From the NCBI RefSeq assembly GCF_010994275.1, contig NZ_WMCD01000005.1, forward strand, positions 310,001-374,000: a DNA stretch of 64,000 nt, read 5' to 3'. The position numbers and the translations under genes were made by a program. Source of the DNA: Cyclobacterium jeungdonense. Lineage in GTDB: Bacteria; Bacteroidota; Bacteroidia; Cytophagales; Cyclobacteriaceae. Below the pieces are notes generated by a model that ran no database searches, had not been told where the DNA came from, and worked only from the letters and a program-made list of their open reading frames with translations. Shown here piece after piece: positions 26,963-37,088 of this stretch. Every line of letters starts with the position of its first letter. Position 1 is the first letter of the stretch.

Positions 26963-28045
26963 TTGGATAGTAGCTATTTTACTGAAAAACTGCTCCGTTG
27001 GTATCCCCATAATCGCCGGGATTTGCCTTGGAGAGACACGAGGGATCCATATATCATTTGGTTGTCTGAAATCATTCTTCAGCAAACCCGGGTAGCTCAG
27101 GGGTTACCCTATTTTTACGAATTTGTAAATAAATTCCCCAATCTGGCACAATTGGCCGCAGCCCCGGAGTCCGAGATCCTCCGGAGTTGGCAAGGTCTGG
27201 GTTATTATAGCCGGGCCCGCAACCTGCATGCTTGCGCCAGGGAAATCGTTCATCAGCGAAATGGCAAATTCCCCGATCGTTATAAGGACCTGCTCACCCT
27301 TAAAGGAGTGGGACCTTACACCGCAGCTGCCATCGCCTCCTTTGCCTTCCGGGAGCCCGTGGCCGTGGTAGATGGAAATGTTTACCGGGTTTTGTCCAGG
27401 TATTTTGGGATTAGTACGGATATAGGATCCCATGCAGGTAAGAAAGAGTTTGAATCGCTGGCTAACCAGCTAATTCCAAAAAGCAACCCGGATGAATACA
27501 ATCAGGCCATCATGGAGTTTGGGGCCCTTCAATGCGTCCCAACAAATCCCGATTGTCTGAACTGCCCACTCCATCCTGACTGTTTTGCCTCGAAACGTGA
27601 ATTGGTACACAACTTACCCGTAAAGGAGAAAAAAACCAAGGTTCGGCCCCGGTACTTTGTATATCATTATATCCATGCTGCCGGTCACATTGTCGTCCGA
27701 AAAAGAGCCGCAAAGGATATATGGCAAGGCTTAGTAGACTTTCCTCTTGAAGAATTCAGCACCAAAGAAGCTATTTTTTCTCCAAAGCCTGAAAACCTGT
27801 CAGCTTTTCGGGAACTGGCATCCCTTGGACCGGTTTTTGAAACGCATGTAGAAAAACCCTGGAGGCACATTCTCAGTCATCAGCGAATTTTTGCTTCCTT
27901 CGTAGAGATCAAATTGAAAGCGGCGCAAAAATCACAGTTAGAAAAGTGGGCTACGGAGAATGGATATACGCTGACAGACGAGCAAGGCCTGGAAGAAATG
28001 GGAAAACCCAAATTGATTGTCAGGTATTTGAATCAAAAAAAATAA
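26963..28045 (+). CDS. mutY: A/G-specific adenine DNA glycosylase MutY
   Basis: A 360-residue base-excision repair enzyme that removes adenine mispaired with 8-oxoguanine. It shows the catalytic Glu36 in SEIILQQT, the helix-hairpin-helix LKGVGPYTAAAIASF, the catalytic Asp137 in VAVVDGNVYRVL, and an iron-sulphur loop with cysteines at 191, 198, 201 and 207 (C-X6-C-X2-C-X5-C). The C-terminal third is a NUDIX-like 8-oxoG recognition domain. No ATG is available near the conserved N-terminus, so the TTG at 26963 is taken as the start. It precedes ssb by 58 bases. Confidence 0.95.
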   Translation: MDSSYFTEKLLRWYPHNRRDLPWRDTRDPYIIWLSEIILQQTRVAQGLPYFYEFVNKFPNLAQLAAAPESEILRSWQGLGYYSRARNLHACAREIVHQRNGKFPDRYKDLLTLKGVGPYTAAAIASFAFREPVAVVDGNVYRVLSRYFGISTDIGSHAGKKEFESLANQLIPKSNPDEYNQAIMEFGALQCVPTNPDCLNCPLHPDCFASKRELVHNLPVKEKKTKVRPRYFVYHYIHAAGHIVVRKRAAKDIWQGLVDFPLEEFSTKEAIFSPKPENLSAFRELASLGPVFETHVEKPWRHILSHQRIFASFVEIKLKAAQKSQLEKWATENGYTLTDEQGLEEMGKPKLIVRYLNQKK

Positions 28046-28103
28046 ATCATTACATTTAAGTAAGGTAAAATTAACCACCGCGAATAAATATAAATAGCAA
28101 ATC

Positions 28104-28568
28104 ATGGCAGGAGTAAATAAAGTAATTTTATTGGGAAATCTCGGTGCCGACCCGGAAGTCAAACACCTGGAAGGAGATAAGGTAGTGGCCAATCTGCGCT
28201 TGGCTACCACAGAAACATATAAGGACCGATCCGGAAACCGGGTCGAAAACACGGAATGGCATGACCTTGAACTGTGGGACGGGCAAGCAAAAGTAGCCGA
28301 ACAATATTTAAAAAAGGGAAGCCAGATATACGTAGAAGGTAAAATTAAATCGGATACCTGGCAGGATGATCAGGGGAATAATCGGAAACGAATGAAGATT
28401 CGGGTCTTGAGTTTTACCATGCTGGGTTCCAGAAACATGGGACAAGATAGTCCTGCTTCCGGGCAGGCACAACCTTCCGGAAATTCGGACAATTCGAAAG
28501 GAAACCAAATGGCGCAGGAGCCATCCTTTGAAAATCAGGAAGATGGATCAGACGATTTACCGTTTTAA
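28104..28568 (+). CDS. ssb: Single-stranded DNA-binding protein
   Basis: A 154-residue protein with an N-terminal OB fold (about 1-105; VNKVILLGNLGADPEVK, WHDLELWDGQAKVAEQYLKK), a Gln/Ser/Asn-rich linker and the acidic tip DDLPF that recruits replication and repair partners. It lies between mutY and gldE, the usual Bacteroidota order. Confidence 0.96.
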   Translation: MAGVNKVILLGNLGADPEVKHLEGDKVVANLRLATTETYKDRSGNRVENTEWHDLELWDGQAKVAEQYLKKGSQIYVEGKIKSDTWQDDQGNNRKRMKIRVLSFTMLGSRNMGQDSPASGQAQPSGNSDNSKGNQMAQEPSFENQEDGSDDLPF

Positions 28569-28624
28569 GAGGAAGGGTTCCGTTAAAATTCCTTAGTTTT
28601 GCAAAAAATAATTTTCTTACGTTA

Positions 28625-29974
28625 ATGGACGACCCTTACCCGAGTTTGCTGTTGCTGGCAGATATCCTGGCTGTTTCTCCGGTTTATGTGGTGACCAACG
28701 CGATCATCTTCCTCGCACTTTTGGTATTATCCGCTTTGGTATCCGGCTCGGAGGTAGCTTTTTTTTCGTTGAATCATGAAGATATCGAGTCAATTCAGGA
28801 AACTTCAGATGCCCGATCTGAAAAAGTGATCGCTCTCATTGAAAATCCTCAGAAGCTGTTGAGCACCATTTTGATCCTCAACAATCTGATCAATATCAGC
28901 ATCGTTACCCTGACCACGTTCTTTACCTGGACTGTGTTCGGTACAGATACTACCGGCATTATTATCATCTTGTTTCAAACTGTGGGCGTTACGTTTGCCA
29001 TCGTTTTTATTGGAGAAATTGTCCCTAAAGTTTATGCCAATTCGGCAAGGGTTACCTTTTCCAGGTTGACCTCTACCTTTCTTTATTACTTTTCGCTATT
29101 GCTGAGTCCCCTTTCCTACGCCTTGATGGCCATGAGTAATGTGATTGAAAAGCGCATCGAGAGGAAAGGCTATTCCATTTCGGTAGATGAGTTGCATCAG
29201 GCATTGGAAATCACCTCAGTGGACACCAGTAACAACGAACGCGATATTCTGAAAGGCATTGTAAATTTTGGCACTTTATCCGTAAAGCAGGTAATGCGCT
29301 CCCGAATGGACCTTACGGCAGTGGATGTGGAAATGGATTTCCATGAATTAATGGACAAAATCAATAAAAGTGGTTATTCCCGGATTCCGGTATACGAAGA
29401 TACCATTGACCAAATCCGGGGAATCCTTTACATCAAAGACCTGTTGGATCATATTGAAAAAGACGAGCATTTTCGATGGCAGGACCTGATCCGCAAGGGC
29501 TATTTCATTCCTGAGAACAAAAAGCTCGCCGACCTGCTTAAAAACTTTAAAAATAAGCGGGTGCACATGGCCATTGTAGTCGATGAATATGGAGGTACTT
29601 CCGGATTGGTGACACTGGAGGACCTGATTGAGGAAATCATTGGTGATATTAACGATGAGTTTGACGAGGTGGAAGAACATCTGTTTCGAAAACTGGATGA
29701 GCGGACCTACCTTTTTGAAGGGAAAATTTCCCTGAATGATTTTTGTAAAAAACTGGAGCTAGACATTCAACTTTTCGATGAGGTAAAGGGCGAAAGCGAA
29801 TCCCTGGGAGGACTACTGCTCGAATTGAATTCCAATTTGCCGAAAAACGGAACAAAAATCAGGTTTGAAAATTTTGAATTTACCATTATGGCCGTAGACA
29901 CCAGAAAAATCAAAAAGGTGAAGGTGGTGTTGGATGAACCTCAGGATAAAAACATTCCAGATCAATCGGACTGA
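28625..29974 (+). CDS. gldE: GldE-like CNNM/CBS transporter-family membrane protein
   Basis: A 449-residue membrane protein with a DUF21/CNNM domain (about 20-200, several helices), a CBS-pair (about 205-335; MRSRMDLTAVDVEM, GYSRIPVYEDTIDQIRGIL, VVDEYGGTSGLVTLEDLIEE) and a C-terminal CorC/HlyC domain. CNNM proteins are linked to magnesium export. Position after mutY and ssb identifies it as the GldE gene of Bacteroidota, associated with gliding and type IX secretion in flavobacteria. The usual partner gldD does not follow here. Confidence 0.85.
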   Translation: MDDPYPSLLLLADILAVSPVYVVTNAIIFLALLVLSALVSGSEVAFFSLNHEDIESIQETSDARSEKVIALIENPQKLLSTILILNNLINISIVTLTTFFTWTVFGTDTTGIIIILFQTVGVTFAIVFIGEIVPKVYANSARVTFSRLTSTFLYYFSLLLSPLSYALMAMSNVIEKRIERKGYSISVDELHQALEITSVDTSNNERDILKGIVNFGTLSVKQVMRSRMDLTAVDVEMDFHELMDKINKSGYSRIPVYEDTIDQIRGILYIKDLLDHIEKDEHFRWQDLIRKGYFIPENKKLADLLKNFKNKRVHMAIVVDEYGGTSGLVTLEDLIEEIIGDINDEFDEVEEHLFRKLDERTYLFEGKISLNDFCKKLELDIQLFDEVKGESESLGGLLLELNSNLPKNGTKIRFENFEFTIMAVDTRKIKKVKVVLDEPQDKNIPDQSD

Positions 29975-30341
29975 TTCATTTTACCGGGGAATCGGACTAT
30001 TGGAAGATAGATTTTAATTTTTATAGGTACAGGTTTAAATTTCTGATTTTTTTTTGTAGTTTTAAAATTACGAAAAACGAACTTAAATGGCCAAGAACTG
30101 ATTAGCCTTTGTAAAGACGGGTAAAAATTTAAACCAAAAAATTCAAAATAAACCAATAATAACCTTACATCAGTTTGTTTTTAAAGGTAATCTCTTATTC
30201 TAGTAATCATAATTTTTCATTTCCTTACAAACAATTCTTTCATTTTTGTTTTACCTTTATTGTCTAGAATTTAAAATTTGAAAAGTTTATTGTGAATTTT
30301 TCAAACTGAATTCAATACCAATTACTAATAAATATAACAGA
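29975..30341. other. AT-rich leader region before gltB, no gene
   Basis: These 367 bases hold no coding frame. The composition is very AT-rich. TACCTTTA near 30251 is one base off the -7 consensus, but no matching TTG lies at the right distance. I see no riboswitch-like structure that I can name. Confidence 0.4.
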
Positions 30342-33300
30342 ATGAATCAAGGATTATATCGTTCACAGTTTGAGCATGATGCCTGCGGAATAGGGGCTGT
30401 TGTAAATGTGAAAGGCCAAAAAAGCCACGAAACGATAAGTGATGCGTTGCTGATGCTTAGCAATATGGAGCATAGGGGAGGAAGGGGGAGCGATCCCAAA
30501 ACCGGAGATGGCGCCGGAATCCTGATCCAACTGCCCCATACGTTTCTGAAGGAAGTAACCCGACGGCTTGGATTTGAATTACCGGAAGAAGGTAGTTATG
30601 GCGTAGGCATGGTTTTTTTCCCTAGAAATAAACAGTTATATAAGAAAAGTAAAGAGCAACTAAATAAAATCATCCAGGAATTGGACTTTGAGCTGTTGGG
30701 TTACCGGTCGGTGCCGACGGACGAGACGGTCCCTGGATCAGGAGCATTGGAAGTAATGCCCAATATCGAACAGGTATTCGTCCGCCATAAGGATAACCTT
30801 TCCGGCATTGATCTGGAAAGGAAGCTGTATGTGCTTCGAAATTACGCCACTCGCGACATTAACGCTTCCATACCAGGAGTCAATGATGCTTTCTACTTTG
30901 CTAGCTTTAGTGGGCAGACGGTTATTTATAAGGGGCAGTTGAGGACCGATCAGGTACTCACGTTTTACAAGGACCTGCAAAACAACCGGCTTACCTCGGC
31001 CATTGCTCTGGTACATTCCAGATTTTCTACCAATACGTTTCCAAACTGGAGGTTGGCACAACCGTTTCGTTTTCTCTCCCATAACGGAGAAATCAATACC
31101 ATTCGTGGAAACCTGAATAAAATGAGGTCCAAAGAGACGCTGATGAAAACAGCGCTTTTCACGGACAAAGAGCTTCAGATGCTGATGCCCATTACCAATG
31201 CCAAACATTCCGATTCTGCCAATCTGGATGCCATGGTGGAGCTACTGGCACTTAGTGGTCGAAGCCTACCGCATGTCATGATGATGTTGGTTCCAGAAGC
31301 CTGGCAGGATAACAAGACCATGGACAAGAAGAAAAAAGCCTTCTATAAATTCCATGCTTCTCTGGTGGAACCCTGGGATGGTCCCGCAGCACTGCTCTTT
31401 ACCGATGGCAAATCTCTGGGAGCCACACTGGATAGGAATGGATTGCGTCCGTTGAGGTACTTTGTTACTTCCGATGATCGCCTGATTCTTTCCTCTGAAG
31501 CGGGAGCCTTACCCATTCGGGATGCTACCATTGTGGAGAAAGGGAGGATCAGCCCGGGCAGAATGCTATTGGCCGACCTGTCCAAAGGCAAAGTTGCCTT
31601 TGACGAGGAGGTAAAAGCAGAAGTTTGTAACAAAAAACCTTACGATGTCTGGATACGAAAGGAAAGGCTGAAACTTAGGCTTATTCCATCGCCTAAGGAA
31701 CTTTCACTTCCCTACACCACGGAAAACATTCGCAAAAGGCAAACCATCTTTGGGTACAGTCAGGAAGATCTGAAAGTACTGTTGGCGCCAATGGCTGATA
31801 CAGCTTATGAGCCGATTGGCTCGATGGGAGCAGACACCCCGCTGGCTGTTCTCTCCAAGCAAAGTCAGCATATAGCCAATTACTTCAAGCAGCTATTTGC
31901 TCAGGTTAGTAATCCCCCGATCGATCCTATCCGGGAACGATTGGTGATGTCGCTTTTTACCAGAATCGGCGAAAGCCACAATATTCTGGAAGAAAGTCCT
32001 CAACATACCCGTCAGATACATATTTCCCAGCCGGTTTTGCTTAACGAAGACCTGGAAAAACTCAGAAATCTGGAGGATAAGGGCTATCGGGCAGCCACCT
32101 TACATGCGCATTTCACGGCCGATCATAAGCAGGGGCGTTTGTTGGAAGCCCTGAATCGCCTCTGTCAGGATGCAGAAGATGCTATTACGGCGGGTAAAAA
32201 CATATTGATCATTTCAGACAGGGATTGTAAGCCGGACACCGCGCCCATCCCGTCGCTTCTGGCTGTAGGAGCGGTTCATCACCATTTGGTCAACCAAAAA
32301 ATACGGACCAAGGCTGGAATCGTGGTGGAAGCTGGAGATATCCGTGAAACCCACCACTTTGCCACTGTGATCGGCTATGGTGCTAGTGCCATAAATCCCT
32401 ACCTGGCCTTGGAAACGCTGCTCTACCTCAACGAGAATGAGATGCTTTCCAAGAAGATTCCGCAGAAAAAACTATTTGAAAACTACAAGGAAGCTATCGG
32501 GAAAGGCCTGCTGAAGGTATTGTCCAAAATGGGTATCAGTACGTTGCAGTCCTACCAGAGTGCACAGATTTTTGAAGCCATAGGGCTTGGACCTGAGGTC
32601 ATCGAAAGGTGTTTCAAAGGTACTGTCAGTAGGATTAGTGGCGTTTCTTTTGATGAATTGGCAGACGAGGTGCTGGTTCGACACCATGCCGCTTATGAAA
32701 CTGAAAGTCCCTTGCTGGAAGCAGGAGGTATTTATCAGTGGAAAAGAAGGGGAGAAAAGCATTTGTTCAACCCCGAGACCATTCACCTGCTGCAAAAATC
32801 CACGCGTCTGGGAGATTATCAGTTGTACAAAAAATTTGCACAGAAAATAAATGACCAAACCAAGGATGCCTTGACTTTAAGAGGTCTCCTTGAGTTTAAG
32901 AAAAGAATATCGATTCCCATTGAGGAAGTGGAGCCTGTAGAAAAAATCCTGAAGCGCTTTGCCACAGGCGCCATGTCCTTCGGGTCCATTTCACATGAGG
33001 CCCACTCTACGCTGGCCATTGCCATGAACCGTATGGGCGCCAAAAGCAATAGCGGGGAAGGTGGAGAAGACGAAATCCGATTTGAGAAAAAGCCCAATGG
33101 CGATTGGGAGCGATCTGCTATCAAGCAAGTAGCTTCCGGCCGATTCGGCGTCACGAGTAACTACCTTGCTAATGCGGATGAATTGCAAATCAAAATGGCC
33201 CAGGGCGCCAAGCCCGGTGAAGGAGGACAGCTGCCCGGACATAAAGTAGATGATTGGATTGGGAAGGTGAGGCATTCTACCCCTGGTGTGGGCTTGATTT

Positions 33301-34835
33301 CTCCTCCTCCTCATCACGACATTTACTCCATTGAGGATTTGGCGCAGCTCATTTATGATCTCAAAAACGCCAACCGAAAAGCGAGAATCAATGTGAAGCT
33401 TGTTTCACAGGCGGGTGTGGGTACCGTAGCGGCAGGAGTTGCCAAAGCACAATCCGATGTAATTCTGATTTCCGGTGCTGATGGCGGTACGGGTGCTTCT
33501 CCCCTAAGTTCGATCCGGCATGCAGGTTTACCCTGGGAATTGGGGCTATCGGAAGCGCACCAGACCTTGGTAAAGAACAATCTGCGAAGCAGGGTGACCT
33601 TACAAACCGATGGTCAATTACGTACCGGTCGGGACCTGGCCATTGCAGCCCTGCTTGGGGCTGAAGAATGGGGGATTTCTACCGGTGCCCTGGTTGTCGA
33701 GGGATGCATTATGATGAGAAAATGCCATCTCAACACCTGCCCGGTTGGTATTGCCACCCAAAATCCCGAACTGAGAAAGCTCTTCACAGGAGATCCGGAT
33801 CATGTGGTCAACTTCTTCCGGTTCCTTGCCGAAGATTTACGGGAAATCATGGCTTCGCTAGGTTTCCGTACCGTCAATGAAATGGTGGGACAGAGTGATG
33901 TGTTAAAAGCTGCCAATGGGCAAATGAACCATTGGAAATGGGATAAACTGGACCTGAGTCCGATTTTCCATAAAGTGGAAGTGCCCGATCATGTTGGCAT
34001 TTACAAACAGATCGATCAGGATTTCCGATTGAAAAAAGTGCTGGACAGAAAACTAATAGAAGTAGCTACCCCTGCTTTGGAGCAGGCAAACCCCGTAAGA
34101 GGGAGTTTTGAAATCAAAAACGTGGATAGAACCGTTGGAGCCATGCTTTCTAACGAAGTATCTAAGTTTTTCGGAAGTCCCGGATTACCGGACGATACCA
34201 TTCATTTTAAATTCAAAGGCTCTGCCGGTCAAACCTTCGGAGGCTTCCTGGCCAAAGGAATTACTTTCGAACTGGAAGGTGAAGGCAATGATTATTTTGG
34301 AAAAGGACTTTCGGGTGGGAAACTGATCGTATTCCCCAACCGAAACGCCAATTTTGTGGCCGAAGACAACATCATCATTGGTAACGTAGCCTTTTATGGA
34401 GCCACTTCCGGGAAGTCCTTTATCAAAGGAAAAGCCGGGGAACGCTTTTGTGTCAGGAACTCCGGTGTAGAAGCTGTGGTTGAGGGTATTGGAGATCATG
34501 GATGCGAATACATGACCGGTGGTCTGGCAGTTATCCTGGGGGAAATCGGTAGAAACTTTGCCGCGGGAATGAGTGGCGGAATTGCCTACATATTTAAAGA
34601 AAATGTGAGCAACATCAACAAGGAAATGGTAGATATCGATCCTTTAAACGAAGACGATTTTGCTACTATAAAAACTTCTATCCAGGAACACCTGGACTAC
34701 ACTTCCAGCAATATTGGAAGTACCATTCTGGAAAACTGGGAGGAAAACAAAGAACGTTTCATAAAAGTTATTCCAAGAGACTACAAAGAAGTATTGAGAA
34801 AAAGAGCGTTGGAAAAATCAAAAACATTAGTTTAG
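30342..34835 (+). CDS. gltB: Glutamate synthase large subunit
   Basis: A 1497-residue cytoplasmic enzyme that makes glutamate from glutamine and 2-oxoglutarate. Residues 1-14 look like a short propeptide before Cys15 (FEHDACGIGAVV), the N-terminal nucleophile of the class II glutaminase domain (about 15-430). A central domain, the FMN-binding synthase domain (about 860-1230; GTGASPLSSIRHAG, 3Fe-4S loop CIMMRKCHLNTCPVG) and the C-terminal GXGXG beta-helix (about 1260-1480) follow. The length is standard. It is followed directly by gltD with one base between stop and start. Confidence 0.97.
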   Translation: MNQGLYRSQFEHDACGIGAVVNVKGQKSHETISDALLMLSNMEHRGGRGSDPKTGDGAGILIQLPHTFLKEVTRRLGFELPEEGSYGVGMVFFPRNKQLYKKSKEQLNKIIQELDFELLGYRSVPTDETVPGSGALEVMPNIEQVFVRHKDNLSGIDLERKLYVLRNYATRDINASIPGVNDAFYFASFSGQTVIYKGQLRTDQVLTFYKDLQNNRLTSAIALVHSRFSTNTFPNWRLAQPFRFLSHNGEINTIRGNLNKMRSKETLMKTALFTDKELQMLMPITNAKHSDSANLDAMVELLALSGRSLPHVMMMLVPEAWQDNKTMDKKKKAFYKFHASLVEPWDGPAALLFTDGKSLGATLDRNGLRPLRYFVTSDDRLILSSEAGALPIRDATIVEKGRISPGRMLLADLSKGKVAFDEEVKAEVCNKKPYDVWIRKERLKLRLIPSPKELSLPYTTENIRKRQTIFGYSQEDLKVLLAPMADTAYEPIGSMGADTPLAVLSKQSQHIANYFKQLFAQVSNPPIDPIRERLVMSLFTRIGESHNILEESPQHTRQIHISQPVLLNEDLEKLRNLEDKGYRAATLHAHFTADHKQGRLLEALNRLCQDAEDAITAGKNILIISDRDCKPDTAPIPSLLAVGAVHHHLVNQKIRTKAGIVVEAGDIRETHHFATVIGYGASAINPYLALETLLYLNENEMLSKKIPQKKLFENYKEAIGKGLLKVLSKMGISTLQSYQSAQIFEAIGLGPEVIERCFKGTVSRISGVSFDELADEVLVRHHAAYETESPLLEAGGIYQWKRRGEKHLFNPETIHLLQKSTRLGDYQLYKKFAQKINDQTKDALTLRGLLEFKKRISIPIEEVEPVEKILKRFATGAMSFGSISHEAHSTLAIAMNRMGAKSNSGEGGEDEIRFEKKPNGDWERSAIKQVASGRFGVTSNYLANADELQIKMAQGAKPGEGGQLPGHKVDDWIGKVRHSTPGVGLISPPPHHDIYSIEDLAQLIYDLKNANRKARINVKLVSQAGVGTVAAGVAKAQSDVILISGADGGTGASPLSSIRHAGLPWELGLSEAHQTLVKNNLRSRVTLQTDGQLRTGRDLAIAALLGAEEWGISTGALVVEGCIMMRKCHLNTCPVGIATQNPELRKLFTGDPDHVVNFFRFLAEDLREIMASLGFRTVNEMVGQSDVLKAANGQMNHWKWDKLDLSPIFHKVEVPDHVGIYKQIDQDFRLKKVLDRKLIEVATPALEQANPVRGSFEIKNVDRTVGAMLSNEVSKFFGSPGLPDDTIHFKFKGSAGQTFGGFLAKGITFELEGEGNDYFGKGLSGGKLIVFPNRNANFVAEDNIIIGNVAFYGATSGKSFIKGKAGERFCVRNSGVEAVVEGIGDHGCEYMTGGLAVILGEIGRNFAAGMSGGIAYIFKENVSNINKEMVDIDPLNEDDFATIKTSIQEHLDYTSSNIGSTILENWEENKERFIKVIPRDYKEVLRKRALEKSKTLV

Positions 34836-34836
34836 T

Positions 34837-36312
34837 ATGGCGGATAAGGAAGGATTCTTAAAGTATAAAAGAGAGCTGGAGCGCTCGCGGTCGCCTGAAG
34901 AAAGGAAAAACGATTACAAGGAAATATACAAGCCTTTGGACTCCAAAGTGCTAAATCAGCAAGCGGCCCGTTGCATGGATTGCGGGATTCCCTTTTGTCA
35001 CAACGGTTGTCCGTTGGGAAATGTCATTCCCGATTTCAACGATGCCGTTTACCACAAAGAGTGGGAATTGGCCTACAATATATTGCGCGGCACCAATAAT
35101 TTCCCGGAGTTTACCGGAAGGATTTGTCCAGCACCCTGCGAAGCAAGTTGTGTATTGGGCATTAACAAAGATCCGGTGGCCATTGAATTAATCGAAAAAA
35201 GTATTGCTGAAAAGGCTTTTGAGTTGGATCTGGTAAAACCTAAGATTCCTACCCACCGAACCGGTAAAAAGGTAGCTGTCATCGGCTCAGGTCCGGCAGG
35301 CCTCGCAGCTGCAGACCAGTTGAACCAGGCGGGACACGAGGTGACGCTTTTTGAAAAAGATAAGGAAGTGGGCGGCCTATTGCGTTACGGTATCCCTGAT
35401 TTTAAATTAGAGAAATGGGTGATTGACCGAAGAGTAAATGTGATGAACGAAGAGGGAGTCATATTTAGCAAGGATACAGAGGTAGGATTCAATATAAAAG
35501 CCGATAATATCCTGCAAAATTACGATGCCGTAGTTTTATCCACAGGCGCACAGCACCCCAGGGACCTTAAAATTAATAACAGGGATGCCAAAGGCGTTTA
35601 TTTCGCCATGGAGTTTCTTGGCCGACAAAACCAGGTAATTGCAGGGGAATTGGACGAGAATCCGATCAGCGCTAAGGGCAAGCATGTCATTGTGATCGGA
35701 GGAGGAGATACGGGAAGCGACTGTATCGGTACCTCTAACCGGCATGGCGCGACTTCTGTTACCCAGTTGGAATTACTTCCCAAACCTCCCCAATCCAGGA
35801 CCACCCTCAATCCATGGCCGGAATGGCCCATGACGCTGAGAACCTCCAGCTCCCACGAAGAAGGAGCAGAACGCGTTTGGTCAGTTCTTACGAAGGAGTT
35901 TACCAAGGATTCTGAAGGACATGTAACAGGCCTTACTGTTGTGGAAATAGAGTGGAAGGAAGAAAATGGGAGGATGCAGTTTTTCGAGATCGAAGGTACT
36001 GAAAAAACCCTACCCTGTGATTTGGCCTTGTTGGCCATAGGGTATTTGGGTCCAAAGTCCGGATTGCTCGAAGCATTCGATGTAGCATTACTGGAAAACG
36101 GTTTACCTAAATCCAAAAATTACCAAAGCTCTGTTCCCAAGGTGTTTCTTGCGGGAGACATGCGCCGGGGACAATCCCTGGTCGTATGGGCCATCGCTGA
36201 AGGTAGAGAGTGTGCCGTAGAAGTAGACAAATTCCTTAGTGGGGGTAAATCTTCGCTGGCAAGAAGGGATCAGTCCTTCTATTCCTATGAGCAAAGTGAG
36301 GCGGAAGCCTGA
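34837..36312 (+). CDS. gltD: Glutamate synthase small subunit
   Basis: A 491-residue flavoprotein that feeds electrons from NAD(P)H to GltB. The N-terminal iron-sulphur region has CMDCGIPFCHNGCPLGN and CPAPCEASCVLG. The FAD-binding Rossmann fold has VAVIGSGPAGLAAADQL, and the NAD(P)H site has VIVIGGGDTGSDCIG. It is translationally coupled to gltB and is followed by a terminator. Confidence 0.97.
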   Translation: MADKEGFLKYKRELERSRSPEERKNDYKEIYKPLDSKVLNQQAARCMDCGIPFCHNGCPLGNVIPDFNDAVYHKEWELAYNILRGTNNFPEFTGRICPAPCEASCVLGINKDPVAIELIEKSIAEKAFELDLVKPKIPTHRTGKKVAVIGSGPAGLAAADQLNQAGHEVTLFEKDKEVGGLLRYGIPDFKLEKWVIDRRVNVMNEEGVIFSKDTEVGFNIKADNILQNYDAVVLSTGAQHPRDLKINNRDAKGVYFAMEFLGRQNQVIAGELDENPISAKGKHVIVIGGGDTGSDCIGTSNRHGATSVTQLELLPKPPQSRTTLNPWPEWPMTLRTSSSHEEGAERVWSVLTKEFTKDSEGHVTGLTVVEIEWKEENGRMQFFEIEGTEKTLPCDLALLAIGYLGPKSGLLEAFDVALLENGLPKSKNYQSSVPKVFLAGDMRRGQSLVVWAIAEGRECAVEVDKFLSGGKSSLARRDQSFYSYEQSEAEA

Positions 36313-36342
36313 AGTTAATTAGTTGATTTTATGAAGCAATAC

Positions 36343-36374
36343 AAAAGGCAGTTTGAAAAAGCTGCCTTTTTTTT
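36343..36374 (+). terminator. Rho-independent terminator of gltBD
   Basis: AAAAGGCAG and CTGCCTTTT form a stem with a small loop and are followed by a T-run. It ends 18 bases before the next ATG. Confidence 0.85.
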
Positions 36375-36391
36375 GGTAAACTACCCAAAAA

Positions 36392-37057
36392 ATGAAAATA
36401 TCGATCCTAAGCTGCCTTTTAACGGTTCTTCTTAATTTCCCAGGAATTTCCCAGAAGTTGGATAAAATTACGGTAAGGACCAAAAACCCTTCAAAAGTTG
36501 CGACTTATCAGGTCTTGAAAGACCAGACGACCAAACATGGTCCCGCAGTAATTAAATACAGAGGTACCTTGGGTTTTCATGAACAGGGACACTTTACACA
36601 GGGTGAAAGGACAGGTGTTTGGGAATATTTCGATGCGCAGGGGGATTTGGTTCAGAAATTTAACTTTTCTACCAAATCCTTTGAGCTATTAAAAGATTTT
36701 ACATCCGTGAAGGAAGTGTATATCCTTCAAGGGGAAGATTTGGTTCAGGTGAATACCGGGGCCAGGCCTGTTTTATTGGGAGGTGATGCAAAATTCTATT
36801 ATTTTCTGGCCAATAACCTCCAATACCCCTCCTCGGCCTTGTCTAAAGGGATATCCGGAACAGTTGGTGTGATAGTGACAATTACCAAAGAAGGAAAAAT
36901 GGTAAATCCCTTTATCCCGAAGGAAGGGGACAAAGACCTGGATAAGGAGGCGCTAAGAGTGATCAGTTTGATCCCTGATGAGTGGGTGCCGCTAAAAATA
37001 GATGGAACCACCATGGATAGTTTAGCACTGCTATATATTAGATTTCAAAGGGGTTAA
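36392..37057 (+). CDS. Secreted protein with a TonB C-terminal-like domain
   Basis: A 221-residue protein with a signal peptide (1-20, ending FPGISQ), a short repeat like MORN/YwqK units (GHFTQGERTGVWEYFDAQGD) and a C-terminal domain of the TonB type (about 130-221; YPSSALSKGISGTVGVIVT, DLDKEALRVISLIPDEWVP). It lacks the N-terminal anchor helix and proline-rich spacer of a true TonB, so it cannot span the periplasm by itself. Similar TonB-C fold proteins are common and unexplained in Bacteroidota. It follows the gltBD terminator and seems independent. Confidence 0.75.
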   Translation: MKISILSCLLTVLLNFPGISQKLDKITVRTKNPSKVATYQVLKDQTTKHGPAVIKYRGTLGFHEQGHFTQGERTGVWEYFDAQGDLVQKFNFSTKSFELLKDFTSVKEVYILQGEDLVQVNTGARPVLLGGDAKFYYFLANNLQYPSSALSKGISGTVGVIVTITKEGKMVNPFIPKEGDKDLDKEALRVISLIPDEWVPLKIDGTTMDSLALLYIRFQRG

Positions 37058-37088
37058 GGCCTAAAAGCGAACGTTTGGAGACCTTGAA

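Noticed and set aside
35598..36116. 172-codon minus-strand frame inside gltD
   Set aside because: A shadow of the conserved gltD coding frame.
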